From the NCBI GenBank assembly GCA_039619475.1, contig CM077115.1, positions 442,898,792 to 442,962,791 of the forward strand: a DNA stretch of 64,000 nt. The letters run 5' to 3'. Position 1 is the first letter of the stretch, and the number at the start of each line of letters is the position of its first letter. The DNA comes from Icerya purchasi. Its lineage: Eukaryota; Arthropoda; Insecta; Hemiptera; Monophlebidae. The translations under genes and the position numbers were made by a program. Under the pieces are notes generated by a model. The model saw nothing but the letters and a program-made list of their open reading frames with translations. It was not told where the DNA came from and ran no database searches. Shown in pieces: positions 1-13,800 of the stretch.

Positions 1-926
1 TGGTGTCGGTAATTTTCTAGAACATACTTTTAAAAAACTGCTGTCCATTTAATAATAATAATTTTAATCGTAAATAGCAATTATAATTGAACATAATAAT
101 AATAATAATAATAACAACAATAACAAATAAATAAATAAATAAATAAAACGTACGATCACCAAAAGATATCGTGATTGGCATTCCTGAGGCGTAATAGACA
201 GTGGTCAACATTGCATCCAGCATTCCCGGTGGGGATCTAAACGATATATAACGTTCCAATCATTACTGATTGTTAACGTCTTTATCGTAAACATATATAA
301 TAAAAATGTATTCAATCTGAACCTCGTTAATCGCCATTTATTCAATAACGAAATTAGTTGTAAGTTAACTAAACGGTTAATTTATAATTTATTTATGAAA
401 TTGTTTTATTCATAAAAATTGTGTATCGGCTAAGAAAGTTTAAAATATCAGCTCGAAAATAAACACGACAAAAATAAAACTTCTGAACATTTCATGTGCA
501 CTTCCGATATTTTCTTCACTAAAACACAGCCAGTACAAGAAAATATTGTTCGTGTGATTTATTTCTTATTTAATTTATTTCAATTAATAAAATTTTGGAT
601 TAGATACAAAAATAAAATATGTGCTTAGTGGGAGGAGGCGGTTTATCTGTCCATCAAATTTTGAATTTATCTTTTACAAAAATTTCACTTTTGTTATAAC
701 TCTAAAGAGATAGATAAATTATATTTGATTGTTAATTTGTTTAATTTTTTCGTTATACCATACGGTAATATAATACGATATAGTCTTTATCGGCTAAATA
801 CGGATTCGTAATTATCGCTAACAATATAGTCTAAAATTATATAGTTACCTTCAGTTATTTGTTTTTATTAGTTAATTATGCCTTTTATTATAATAATTAC
901 TTTAAATAATTATTCTATGATTTTAG
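1..926. other. Intron sequence upstream of first visible exon
   Basis: AT-rich sequence with simple repeats (TAA units about 84-118 and AAAT units about 122-148). I see no exon here. The residues that should precede the first exon (start of Ig domain 1, signal peptide) must be upstream of the window. The stretch ends in a polypyrimidine-poor ttttag acceptor at 921-926. Confidence 0.6.
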
Positions 927-1081
927 AATAATATCCGAAGTTCGTAACTGTTCAGATGGTAATTTATGCGCTAAACTGAATATACATTGTTTAACCCTCG
1001 ACGATATTGGAAATTACACGTGTAAACTAACCAGTGAAAATGAAACTGTTTCATCTAGTCCTTATTTAGTTACAGTTAATG
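927..1081 (+). CDS. Ptp69D: Ptp69D exon: C-terminal part of Ig domain 1
   Basis: Acceptor ttttag at 921-926, donor gtatgc at 1082. The frame starts at 928 (base 927 completes a codon from the previous exon) and leaves one base at the end. It encodes the F-G strand region of an Ig fold with the D-x-G-x-Y-x-C signature (DDIGNYTC) and three N-glycosylation-type sites (NCS, NYT, NET). The start of the domain lies upstream of the window. Confidence 0.85.
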
Positions 1082-1788
1082 GTATGCGGATTTAATTTGT
1101 ATGATAAATTTATTTTAAGTATCGCGTTAATTGTTTACAAATTTTTGTTTTTTTTTATTCGTTAGATTTATTTATGACAACTTAAATTTCAGATGTTTTT
1201 ACACTTGTTACTTGCCATAACGCATACAATAACTATCAATAAAATTCTTTTCATTCAAAAATTTATCTTAAACATTTGCAATTTGACTGTATTATCAACG
1301 ATTAAATACTTTTTACAAAACTGCATTAACACATTTTTTTACTTTCACAATGAATTGAATTTAATAATTTTACGAAAATGTATTTCTTTGTTTAACTATT
1401 TTAAGCTAAGAAAGATACTTTTCAGTAAGAATTATCTAAAAATGATAAATTTATGCATTATTTTGCTTTTGTTTTCGTGAATAAGTATTACTCTTTTAGA
1501 CACATTAAAAGTTCCATTTATATATCAAATTAACTTACATATGTAATTCATTGTACATACTCGTCTTTAGGGAGAAGGTGAAGAGACAGCTACAGCACAT
1601 ACATACGTACATACACCAGAGCATTAGTGCTTCGGTTCTTTTTATTATACTTCGTTATCTACCATTTAATTTCGAAATTTCGATTGCAATGAAAAATCAA
1701 TAAGTATATTTTCTTGCAAATTATTTTTACCTTTTTTATAATTTTTATTTTTATTCTCCATTGGGCAGGAGTTGAAAAAAAATACAAT

Positions 1789-1836
<48 letters not shown>

Positions 1837-4800
1837 TTTATATACATGAAATAAAATAAAAATTTTCTATCGTTTAACAGTTTATTGTAATTTTTAAATA
1901 TATATATTTTTTTAAATAGTGCCAGCTGTTATTAGCACAAAAGGAGAAAGAATTAATGCCGGCGAAACTGCAACATTAACATGCACTTTTACTGGTGTAA
2001 ACGAAAAAACTATTAAATGGTTTAAAGGAAATGATAATAATTACGATCAGTTGGGGTAAGTATTTGAAACCTTGTTTTATTGAAATTTAGAAATAAAATA
2101 AATAATTTTTATTTGAAATATTTTTGGAAATATTGGGAGTGCAAATAGATTTTGAGGGGTTTTTTGTAACTTCGAAGCTTTAGTAAGAGAAATTGGTACA
2201 ATGTATTTTATTCATAGTATTGTTTGTCGTTAGCTACGACTTTTATCTTTCAGGCAGCATACGGATTCCAAAAAAATCCTCATCTTTTGAGATGATCCAA
2301 GAATCGATCCGATTTTTGGCTTCTTCGAAAGAAGTGAGATACTGCTCGGCCAAGTCATGAGTCATTGACTGGAACAAGTGGTAGTCGCAAGGAGCAATGT
2401 CGGGTGAATGTGGCGGGTGGGGTAGGTCATCCTATTGAAGAGCCTTCAAAGTTTCCTTGACGACTTTTGCAACATGTGGTCGAAATTTGTCGCGCTGAAA
2501 GATCACTTTGTCATGTCTTCTGGCATATTATGGGCGTTTGAGCTTCAATGCTCGGCGTAATTGCATCAGTTGTTGTCGGTTACATTCTTCAGTGGTGGTT
2601 TCGTTAAGTCAGAATAGCTCATAGTAGATTACTCTGAGTTGATCTCACCAGATGCACAGCATTAGCTTCTTGCCACGAGTATTCGGTTTGGCCATTGAAG
2701 TTGGTGCATGACCGGGCTTATTCCACGATTTTATGTGCTTTGGGTTATCGTAGTCGATTCACTTTTCGTCCCCCGTCACGATTCGATGTAAAAAACCCTT
2801 CCGATTTTGCCTTTGGAGCAGTTGTTTCCACGTGAAAAAACGGCATTCGACGTCTCTTGGCTTGAGTTCACACAGAATCCAATTTCCTTGTTTTTATACC
2901 GTATCCATGGCTTTGGGGCGGTTTGAAATCGCTTGTTGAGTTACTCCCAAAGTTTTAGCGAGCTCCTCTTGAGTTTTGCATGCATCTTGGTCCAATAACA
3001 CCTCCAATCCAGCGTCTTCAAACTTTACTGGCCTCCCTTCCCGTTCTTTGTTATTGGTGTCAAAATCGCCACTTTTAAAACCCCGGAACCGGTATATAGC
3101 AATCGATGTCCATCAGCTGCACTTTTCTTCAAATTAAAACAAAAAAGCAGCGCTTCTCGTAAATTGTGTTTTGTCAGCACAAAGGTTGACATGGTTAGAA
3201 CACAAAAAAAAAAATGTCTACACTTCAGCGATACGACAATGATGGCGCTTTAACATGAATATAGTCACAAGATAGCGTGATGCGATTTAGTACTAGTTGT
3301 GTTACCTTTAGGAAATCCCTCAAAAATGATTTGCGCTTCTAATACTTCATTTTTTGTCATTTTTCTAGTATGGTGTACGTAAAAATCATAAATAAAATAT
3401 AAAAAAAAACATATTTTAAATAATATAAATAATATCGTAAGATGTAAACCTTACCTCGACATTAAGTAATGCTTGCGAAAATGGAAGAAAAGATTACGCT
3501 TATTTGGAACGAATAAAAAGCATAATATTAAATAAGCATTATTGTTGGTACGATATTTGGGTGCACTATTTTGAGTAATCCATAAGTAATAACATTTTTG
3601 TTCTAAAAAGTAACACGAGAACAGAAATTAATGTCGCGAATTTGTATAATTTTTTAATTATAATTTCACATTTAATTAAATGCATAAAATTTCTTTAACG
3701 TAAATATTTCTTAGAGAATACTTTTGAATATTTTTTATAAATGAAGTGTTAATTTTTTTTTCGTCATATTTGTCGAATTCCTTGTATAATTATGGAAAAC
3801 GAAAGTAAAATCATAGAAGACAATTGCTAATACGTAGAATATTTCAGATATATTTATAAAATTAATTACGATTCAAGCTGTTAAAAAAAACCAAACGCTG
3901 GCGGAAAATTTTTGATGAAGAATGAATAATGAGATCTTTGCTGGAAGAAGAATGAAATAAATGAATTAACAGTTATATATATATATATATTGAAACAATT
4001 TGTGACGTATTATTTTATATTTTTATCTTAAATTTAATTTTCACATACGTTTTTTAAAATATATTTTAAATTATTGTAATTCAATTTTTTTTTTATTTTT
4101 TTTATTTGATTTTTAATAAATTTAATTTTAAAAGTGTTTTGTTAACTATGAATTTAAGTTTTTTTTTTTTTTTTTTTTTTTTTAATGTAGATTAAAACAT
4201 AAAGTACATACGTTTAAAAAAAGTAGCTCCAAATTAATGTTCACGAATGAAATATATATTATAAACATTTAGATTATATCGTACGAAATAATTCTGATAA
4301 GTTTATTTCGATAATATCTACATTATTTGTACACTTACTATAAAGTGAAAGTAGAGCTACAAAAATTAGTAGTTAATGTGTATTTTAACGGAATATATAT
4401 AAACAATTTCATTAAAACATACATTCGAAATTACGTGATACGGTTGCTACAAAGAAAACAGGAACGCAAGCAAAGAAATTTTGATTGAAGAATGAACTAA
4501 TTTTCTTTACAAAGGAGTACAGTAAATGAATTAAAATTAATTAATTTTGATGTATAAATTAATGGACAAAATATATTATGTTCAAATGTAAATATATAAA
4601 TAATAGAAATCGGTTATAGCGACATTGAACAAAGGGGTATCGAATTTTATTCATTCTTTAACAAGGAATAAAGTTTTAAGTGATTTGAGATTTTACCATC
4701 GTGGTGGTTAAATTGTATAGGGAAATGATAAAAAATACATTGTGAAATATTTTGAAATTATATACGTTTTTTTTCTGTATAGTTATTGTTTTGCAAGTTG

Positions 4801-7800
4801 GAGAAAAGGCTTGAAAAATTTGGAAAACCAGGAAGTGTCAGAGAAATTTATTTTGAAAAAAACGACAGTTGTTTAAATTTTTCTTACTTTTGAAAAAATT
4901 TGTAAATTTTGACTTTTTATTATAACGCGATGAGTTGTGTAATGTTATAATATTTTTGGTGTCGGCATGAATTAGAGGTTTTCATTAATTCCGTTGAATT
5001 TGTAGTAAGCATTTAATACGACACACTATAATAACATACACGGAATAACACAGTATATATCTGTTCCATTTGTACAAATTTAATTTTTCTTATTGAAAAA
5101 GATCAAGGGGCGATTTTGTTCCTTTAAATTGATCTGCAAAAATCTTTCAAAATTAAATTCTGTGCTGCTATGTCGTTCAGAGTGATAATTTTTTATCTGT
5201 ACGAAAATTTCGGCCATAATAACCGATTTCTACTCTATATATATATATTTTTTTTTTTTTTGAATAAAGTAATATTCAACTTCTTATTTTTTCAAAAAAA
5301 TGTTTAAAATTCAAAATTATCTAGTAATCTGAAAAAATCGAAATGAATTATATTTATTTCTTTACTTTTTTGTAAATTAAAATGAGATTAGTTCTGAAAT
5401 ATACGTTTATAATGTTTATAAAATTAATATATACGTAAGTACTTTTTTCAGAATAATTCATTGAACTTCTAAGTTCATATAAATAACGATTATCTGTAAT
5501 AATAGTAATCAAATTAATTACATTTCGGTTTGTTGCGAATAAATGGGGAAAAAATGACCGAGAAGAAAGTTTCGAATGAAGAGTAAACTACGACGTTTAT
5601 ATGAAAAGAAGAATTTAATAAATAAAAAATTACTAAAATTTTGTTTATTTCTGGTAATGTAATAGTAAAACAACAGAACCCAATGTTGTGTCTGTTAAAT
5701 ATTTAACATTTCAGAATGAAGTCCAATGTATCGCAACATTTAAAGATGCCAGTTCGTGCGGCACCAGCATGAAAAATTGTATTTTCCTTTTCTTTGTTAT
5801 CCATTGTGTGAACTTTATTGGTATTTCTACAGAAATAATAATTTTTCAACTGTATTTTTAATTTTTCAGGCATATTGCGAATAATAAATTAAATGAATCT
5901 ACTATAGAATCTGTGTTAAATATAAAAGCCGTTAATCTGAAAAATAATGGAACCTATTATTGTAATGCGTCTGATGGGAAAATAGAAGTTTCAGAACGAG
6001 TGCCATTAATCGTTCTTGGTAAGATATATATTCTCGAAAATAGTTACAAACAGGTCGTTGTGCGCTATCTTTATTTTTTTGTAAATACAAATTTAATAAA
6101 TTTGATTTTTCTGTTCGAATTATTCTTCATTATTTTTTTATACAACGTGACCGGTGGAATCATTTTTTTGTTATTTCTTAACGTATTTGTTTTTGTTATT
6201 TTAATGGTTCCATAAAAAAAAAAAAAAAAAAAAAAAAATAAAGCACTGATAAATAGAAATTATTTCCATTCAGAAGCTGTGATGATAAATCGTATAAATA
6301 TTCTTTCTTTTTTTTTTTTTCCAATAATGTTAAATTATCTATATATAACAAAAATTAATATGTCCCATTTAATTAAAATATATTCATAAGTTCGTTGCTG
6401 AGATAATGTGACTACGAGTTATGATCAACTGCGTTACAGTCGGTAGCTAGCAAAAAATACTTGAACAAGTTACAGTTTATTTTTCTTGTCAAAAAACCGA
6501 AAGCCTATAGCGCTGAATTGAATAAAATGAATTATTTTGAAATAAGTAAATATGGACAATAGCTTTTAAGAAAACGGTTCCTCTCATTTTACAATTATTA
6601 AAAAGAAGCTGTATAATTAACAAACTGGACTATTTTTTAAATTATTAGTTGGATTATATTGAAACATGAAGAAGGGGATAACTGTCAAAGAAAAATAAGT
6701 ATAAATATAACAGAAGATTCGTAGAAGAAGAAAATTGTTATAGCATAAAAGTAAAGAAACGGAATTGTATTTATATCTCGATTTAGCCAAATTAGTGGTG
6801 TTCGAATTTGTAAATCAGCTTTTTAATGGGATTGGATAGTAACCTAGGAATATTAAAAAATCGGACGCAGTTTTCGATTCAATGAATTATAGACGTTGTC
6901 CACAAATAGAGTTCAGTATCGTAGATTTAAGTAGACTCGACCAATTTTATTGTATAAAAGTATTTTATCATTTAACGGTTGTGCTCAGATTAGTTGTTTA
7001 TTAGCCTTATGTAGATTCGTAATTGAAATAGAACAAAGGTTTTTACGTGTAAACAAGCGACAGCAATTTTTAACGTAATAGCGTAAAATTTTAATGTAAA
7101 AATGTCTTCATATTCCGTGCTAGTTTCTAAAATTTTGTTGTAAATTATTAATAATTACTGTATGTTACTAGTGTATTTGTACAAGAAGAATGTATAAATA
7201 GGTAGTGTCGACAGGTTATTATTGCAATGAATATGAGTGAATGAATATTTTCAAATAAAATTGCATTAAAATAACTATCATTTGTTCAGTCAGTTATTAT
7301 GTTTTTGTAATTTATTTTTGTTATATTTTATGAAAATCTTTCATACTGTTTGCAAGGTGAGTTATTTACGAAATACTAGTTTGTAAAAAAATTTATTTGT
7401 TTCTGTCTTTCAGATGTCCCAGACATTGTTATCGATATTGCTAAAGCAATTGGAACCGATCAAATATATTTAAACTGGACTGTAAATGATGGTAATTCTC
7501 TCGTGGAACAGTACTTTATACAGGTTAATATACCTTTTTTTTTTTTACAATTTTTTTTCTATTCCTCCAAATATGTTTATACTTCATTTTGGGCCAGTCG
7601 TAATTGTGCGCAATGAACTAATTCATAATTTCTGGTGATTGCTTGGTTTTATCCTTTTTCATTTTCAATATTTGAGGATTTTATGTATCATTATGTACCA
7701 TTTATTAAATTAAACGGAGAAATTATTCTATTATAACTGAAATAATTGTAAAACTTTTCCGTGCTTATTACATTGCTTTTATCAGCTGTTTTCACCACAA

Positions 7801-10800
7801 TGTATATTATTTTAGTTCATAATTCGCTCGTCACCAACGTGACACGTAAGCGTATCAGATTTAACTTATTGTATGTTTGTTTAGTAAGGCGCACGGCATT
7901 TCGACGTGATCGGTTTCGGTCTAGATACACCGTGTTACGAAGGGCCGTGTCGTCCGGAATTTTGAAAAGGGGGGCGCGGTTTTGAAAATTTTCTTCGCAT
8001 ATTTATTTTATAAATAACAGTACCTTTTTCATTAATATTCATGCTACCAATAATTTCCATAATTTTGATTTCTATATTAATATTTTACATAAATAAATTA
8101 CCGTATAAATACATTAATAAAAATTACGTATGTTATTAATTCTACTCGTAATAAAAAATTTTGCATAAAATATTAATAAACTACCTAAAAATATGGAGCT
8201 TTTTTTTCTTTTTTTGTAATGTAAGAATACCCTAAAAAATCGTCAATGTTTAAAATTTTTAAATTTTTTTTCAAATTTTTGTATATTTATAATAATTATT
8301 TCAGTGCTAATCCAAAACCTCCTCGCGGACACGGCCTTGGTATCACGGGAGCTCATTTTCCGACATTAGTGAGAAAAGTATCATTTAAAACTTAAACTTT
8401 TTACGAATTCTGCCGCCGATTAAGCATTATTATCATCTTTTTTAAGAGAGAAATTTTGCACTTCAAAAATTTCTTCTATAATATTATAAGCCATTTCTCC
8501 AGCTCTAAAGAAGCGTGATTTTTTATTACCGATTTTTTTTTTTTTACTCTTCCGTAAACAATGTATTTTTTTTGGAATTTAACTGAGTAAATTTTAATAT
8601 CCTCACGTTCATTACAATATTTACGGAATTGAATTAAGCATATTTAAAGAAAATAAATAACTCAGTAAGATACGATTATGATGATGTGTGATATATATAC
8701 ATATATAAAGCAAATTAAAAACTGCCTTATTTTAGTGTGGAAATAATGTTAAGGGTGCAGGTTTCTCACTGGCACATACAACAGCGTGTTTAATCAACGG
8801 AGTTCGAATAGCGTCGAAAGTGGTTAAAAGGTTTCACATAATAATATTTTTTTCAATGATATTAGAGTGAACTGGGGCTGAGGTGATCGCATCAAGATGA
8901 ACGGTCTCGATTTACTTGTACTTTTCTGTACAGTGTGAAGCGAGAAGTCTCATAACAATACTAGTGGAAATCATTGGGCTAGCTGGTTTCTGTAATTTAT
9001 ATAATAATCGTTGTCTTTATGTTGCAGACGAGTTAAAGAATAAGTTTAAAAGTTCTACAGTCGGATTTATTTTGTTGGGTAACTGGTTGATGGTTTTTTT
9101 TTCTTTTTTTTGGAACGAAGTTCTTATACGTGCCTTGTCGGTAGGAATAAACTGGCAGAAAAGGCGAAATAACGAATATCGCGTTATATGTCGTCCAAGC
9201 GACCTTCACTCTATGCCTTGCTATTATACACGTTTGCGTGTGCGCTAGCGAGTACAGAGATTCGAGCAGCAAGCATCGTACGCGGTCTGCTGTATAAGCT
9301 GAATTCTAAACACTGTGTACATTTTATTGAATTTGAAAATTGGCGCAGTTTTTTTGTGCGACATTACCACACTTCAACGAGTCTGATGGTTTATTTATTG
9401 TTTTTGTTTTAATTAATTCATACGGGATTTATATATTGTGTTATTTTTTATCGTAATACGGAGAAATTAAGAAAATGGCTTTATCTGGGAACTTTTAGAA
9501 CATGGCTGTCTACCAATCTATCATATAGATTGAGGAATTAAGAAGAGAAGATACTTTACGAATGACTTTATACTTGTATATCTACCAAAAAGTGAAAGGA
9601 ATTTTGTTCCTACCGGGTGTCCCCCTCTAGACACCACTTCTCTTTTTTCTTCTATTGTTCCGTAACCGAATTAGTGAGCGTTTTATTTATAGTTATTTGC
9701 CTGAAATTGGATATTTACATTTTTTCTGCTGCTAAACTAGTGATCCACTTTTTCAGCTTGAGTAATATCAATCGGTTGTACGTTCATACTTCTACAAATT
9801 TTCGGTTTCTCCAGCATTTATACAAATTTGAAATTTTATACACATAAACGCGTATGCAGTTTTCATACAAAAGCTTTTCTGCATAGTATGTATTTGGTCA
9901 ATTTTGCTTCTCTTTGGTTAGCTTATATATATAGAAATTATCACTTTTTTTCTTTCTTTCTTCTTCTTGGAACTACTAATTTAGACCTTGTTCAATTTTT
10001 ATCATTTTTTTTAATTCAGCTTGTTGTTTATCATTTTTTAAATCATCGTGAAAATGGTACTTTACATATTTTACCCGTAAGGATTTTCGTCGGTACTTTA
10101 AAGATATTTTAAACAATTTCTCATTCATCTTAATTATTATATCGTATCCGGTCGAACGTTTTAGATTATATTACTATCTTTGACCAATAGATCAGAAACT
10201 TTAGTGTTTCTTCATCGATATCACAAAATAGTTTATCTGCGTCGAATGTGCCAAATAGATTACACCTAAATATGTGTTCGTCAGCTTGTATTAGTCCGCA
10301 TTCACACTTGTCGTCGTCCGCTATTCCCCATTTCTTCAAGTTGTATTTGGTTCGTGACGTTTTGCTTCTTATTCTGTTTAAGGTTCGCCACAGGACGTAA
10401 TCTAAATTGTAGCCGGTTGGAAGAGCTACATTTATATTTGCATCATCTTTAGTTTTTGCTTTCCAAGCTTCTAGTCTTGCAGACTTGGCAGAGATTTTCA
10501 GTTCTTCAACTGTATGGAGCAAAGCTATGTCTGGATTTTAGTCTCCTCTCAGTCAGTCCTTCGTAGTTATAGAGTGGATGGTGGTCGTCATTAGCTATTT
10601 TCCATCTTTCTTTCTTGGCTGCCACACTACGCCTAATATCCGGTGGTGCAATTCCACTAAGTATATGCAGCTCCCTTAGGGGCGTAGCTTTAAGACAACC
10701 GGTAGTAATTCTGCAAGCTTCATTTAGGGCAACGTCTATCTTTTTTGCATGTGCAGAGCGGCTCCAGACTGGACACGCGTATTCTCCTGCTGAATAGCAG

Positions 10801-13800
10801 AGTGCCAGTGATGATGTACGCAGAATGTGTGCTTTAGCTCCCCATTTAGTGTTCGTCAGTTTCCGGATAAGATTATTCCTCGCCATTATCTTCATTTTTG
10901 TTATTTCGAAGTGTCTCTTGTATGTTAATGATCTGTCTAAGACGACTCCTAGATATTTGGGATGATCAACATGTTCGAGTTGTTTACCATTCCATACGAT
11001 TTGTAGCTTGCGCTTAGCTTCCCGATTCCGGAGGTGAAAGCAGCACGTTTGAGTTTTTGTTTGATTCGGCTTGAGTTGATTAGCTTTATAGTATTCGTCG
11101 AGTTCTTTAATCATTTCGTTTAGATTTTCCTCCACTGCTTCGAAGGTATTATTTTGGGCTATAAAGACAAGATCATCTGCAAAAATAAAGTGTTTTGTAA
11201 TTTTCCCGATTGGTTGGTCATTAGTATAGATATTAAATAGTATCGGGGCCAGCACGTTGCCCTGCGACAGTTCATTTTTTTGTTTTCTCCGAGCACTAGT
11301 TTTGTCGTTTAATGATACGTAGAAACGTCTGTCTTTTAACAACATTGAAACTATTTGCATAAATTTAAAGTCTCTGGTTGTCTGATATACTTTTTTAGCG
11401 AGCATGCGATGAGAGATTGTGTCGAATGCAGCTGTTAGATCTACAAAAACGGCTCCCGTGATTTTTTTCTTCTCAAATCCATCTTCTATGTGCTGTGTCA
11501 AGTTCAATATTTGTCCAGTACAAGACTTCCCTGTTCTGAAACCTGCCTGTTGAGGTATAATATGCGCGTCAATAGTTGTGGATGTTCTATTCAGGACGAC
11601 TCTCTCAAATATTTTGTATAGATGACATAGGAGGGATATGGGACGATAGTTTTTGGCATCATTCAAATCCTTCCCTGGCTTTAAAAGGGCAATGACACGT
11701 GCCTTTCTCCACAGTTTCGGTATAGTTAATTTCTGTAAGCAGCAATTATACATGTCAAGTATCCATTTTCTTGTCGCTATACCGAAGTGTTTTATCTGCG
11801 CTACAAACATGCCATCGATTCCGGCTGCTTTTTTGTTTTTAGCTGTTTTAATGGCTTCATTTATTTCGCTCTCCGTAAAAGGATCATTAAAATGATTCAT
11901 CTCAGAAGTGTGATATCTGACAATCGGATTTTTTTTTTTTATGTTTTATTTTAAAACTAGGCTTCCCATTTAACAACAGCTGATGAGCTATTTGATTTGC
12001 CGTAATATTTGGAGTTCCAATATTTCTTACTTTTTCACCATTTAGTTTCTTTAGTAATAACCATGCCTTCCTACTATCTTTGTGGAAATCAAGATTTTCT
12101 ATCAGATCTCGCCATTCATTTCTTTTTGTTTCTGCTATCTCTTCAGCAATCGTCAGGCCCAGTTTTATTGTATCACCTTCGAAGGGGTTTTCGTTGAATT
12201 TTTCGACATACTTCATATACCGGTTTAAAAGTTCCTTCTTCTTACCTGGTATATATGTCTTGCGTGCACCTCGAGTTATGTTTCTCCTAGATGCATTTCT
12301 CATAGCTTCGATGAATTTTTCATAGTTTTCGGTTGTTGCAGGTATTTCTTTTACTGCGCCATCTAGTTCGTCTCTGAATTGGGACCAGTTCGCTTTCTTG
12401 AAGTTAGAGCGTATTCTTATATCCTTAGTTATGATAGGCTTAATGGCTGCATCTACTGAACATATGATAGGTCTATGTTGTGTATGTGGGATTGGATCTG
12501 AAACTGCCTTAGTGCACATGTGGGAGATATTTCCAGTCACAAATACATTGTCTGGATTATAGCCTCGCTTCCATCTTGCACTATTGAAAGAAGCAGGTAG
12601 TTTTGGATTGTATATCAATTCTAGTTTGTTTCTCTCTGCCCAGGATTCAACGAGATCTCCATCCGTGTTATTATCAGCGTATCCCCAGTTCACACTGTGA
12701 CTATTAAAATCTCCGATCACGATTTCTGTTTTGTGCACTTCTTGGCGGTATTCAAATATACTATTAGGTGGTTTGTAGATAGAGGTTATAACACAACTTC
12801 CAATATCAACTGATAGTACTTCTATGTCATTATCTTCTACTTTCTTTGTTTTTTTTTGATCTTAATACCATCTTTTACGAAAACTGCACTACTGTATTTG
12901 CTATGTGGTCTGTCAATCACAATTTTCATTCCGTTTATCTTGGGCTTGCGGTTTAAAACAACGCGATGTGTTTCTTGAACGGCTAATATGTCAATGTTTT
13001 ATTTTATTATTAAATTGGTTAGTATAGCTTCTTTTGTTGGTGTTAATCCTTCAATGTTCACGGACATTATTCTGAACGGTTTTATTTGTTTTACTGTCAT
13101 TGTTTCTTTTGTTTTGTTTTTTGTTTTTTTGTGGTCCTGAGAAGAAGGACCGTTTCTGCCCGGTAATAGGGTTGTTCGACCGGGAGTAGGATGATTGGCC
13201 AGCGTCATAAATGACACTGTTTCCAGGGGGCGCCAGCTGTATCGTATTTAGCATGTTAATCACATTCGTACAACAGCATACTTGGAGGCTCATCCCGTGC
13301 CCCCCATTCATCTTAATCATTTTAGTTTTAATTACCGCGTATGATTATTTTAAAAATGCAATGTTATAATTATTGTTTTTTTTTTTGATTAGTATTTGAA
13401 AAGTGGCTCTAACGATTGGAACTACTTCAACGAATTTATCAATGGCACGAATACCAGCTTTATAATAAGGAATTTGGAACGTAATTCTGCGTATAAATTG
13501 AGAATTCAGGCGAAAAATGCTATAGGAAAAAGTCAGTTTCGGGAGTACCCTTATGTTACTACTTTAAAAGAGGGTAAGAAATAATTTGTATTTTTCTTAA
13601 TTTTGACTTATTTTTAAAATAACTCTTAAACCCTAGTTTAACAATAAAAATTATTCTGCTAGTTAATCTCGAAACTGCTATCGTATTCCTGCTGCCGCCT
13701 ATGCTGTAAGTTTTTTTAAATTCAAACGAGGTGTACTTTACGAATTACTAAATAGTTTCACGTTTTTGGGTTTAACTTTTGAAAAACGATTAGCAGCGAG

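Larger units (their letters stand above)
10150..13330 (-). mobile_element. Non-LTR retrotransposon (LINE), nearly full-length ORF2, broken
   Basis: Read from about 13330 to 10150 on the - strand. An AP-type endonuclease has pieces MSVNIEGLTPTKEAI, ILAVQETH, YKPPN and GDFNSHSVNWGY. It is followed by reverse transcriptase and a C-terminal segment with RTLNRIRSKTSRTKYNLKKW and a Cys-His cluster (CECGLIQADEHIFRC). The 3' end is near 10150-10165. No gag-like ORF1 is visible, so it is either 5' truncated or of a single-ORF type. Clade is uncertain; the Jockey supergroup is my best guess. It fills the intron inside FN3-1, antisense to Ptp69D. Confidence 0.85.

Noticed and set aside
1193..1480. 95-codon + frame in the first intron
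   Set aside because: Phe/Ile/Leu-rich composition of AT-rich intron; no domain and no splice context.
5913..6215. Frame running past the Ig2 exon into the intron
   Set aside because: The real exon ends at the gtaaga donor at 6019; the rest is T-rich intron read-through (Phe/Leu-rich).
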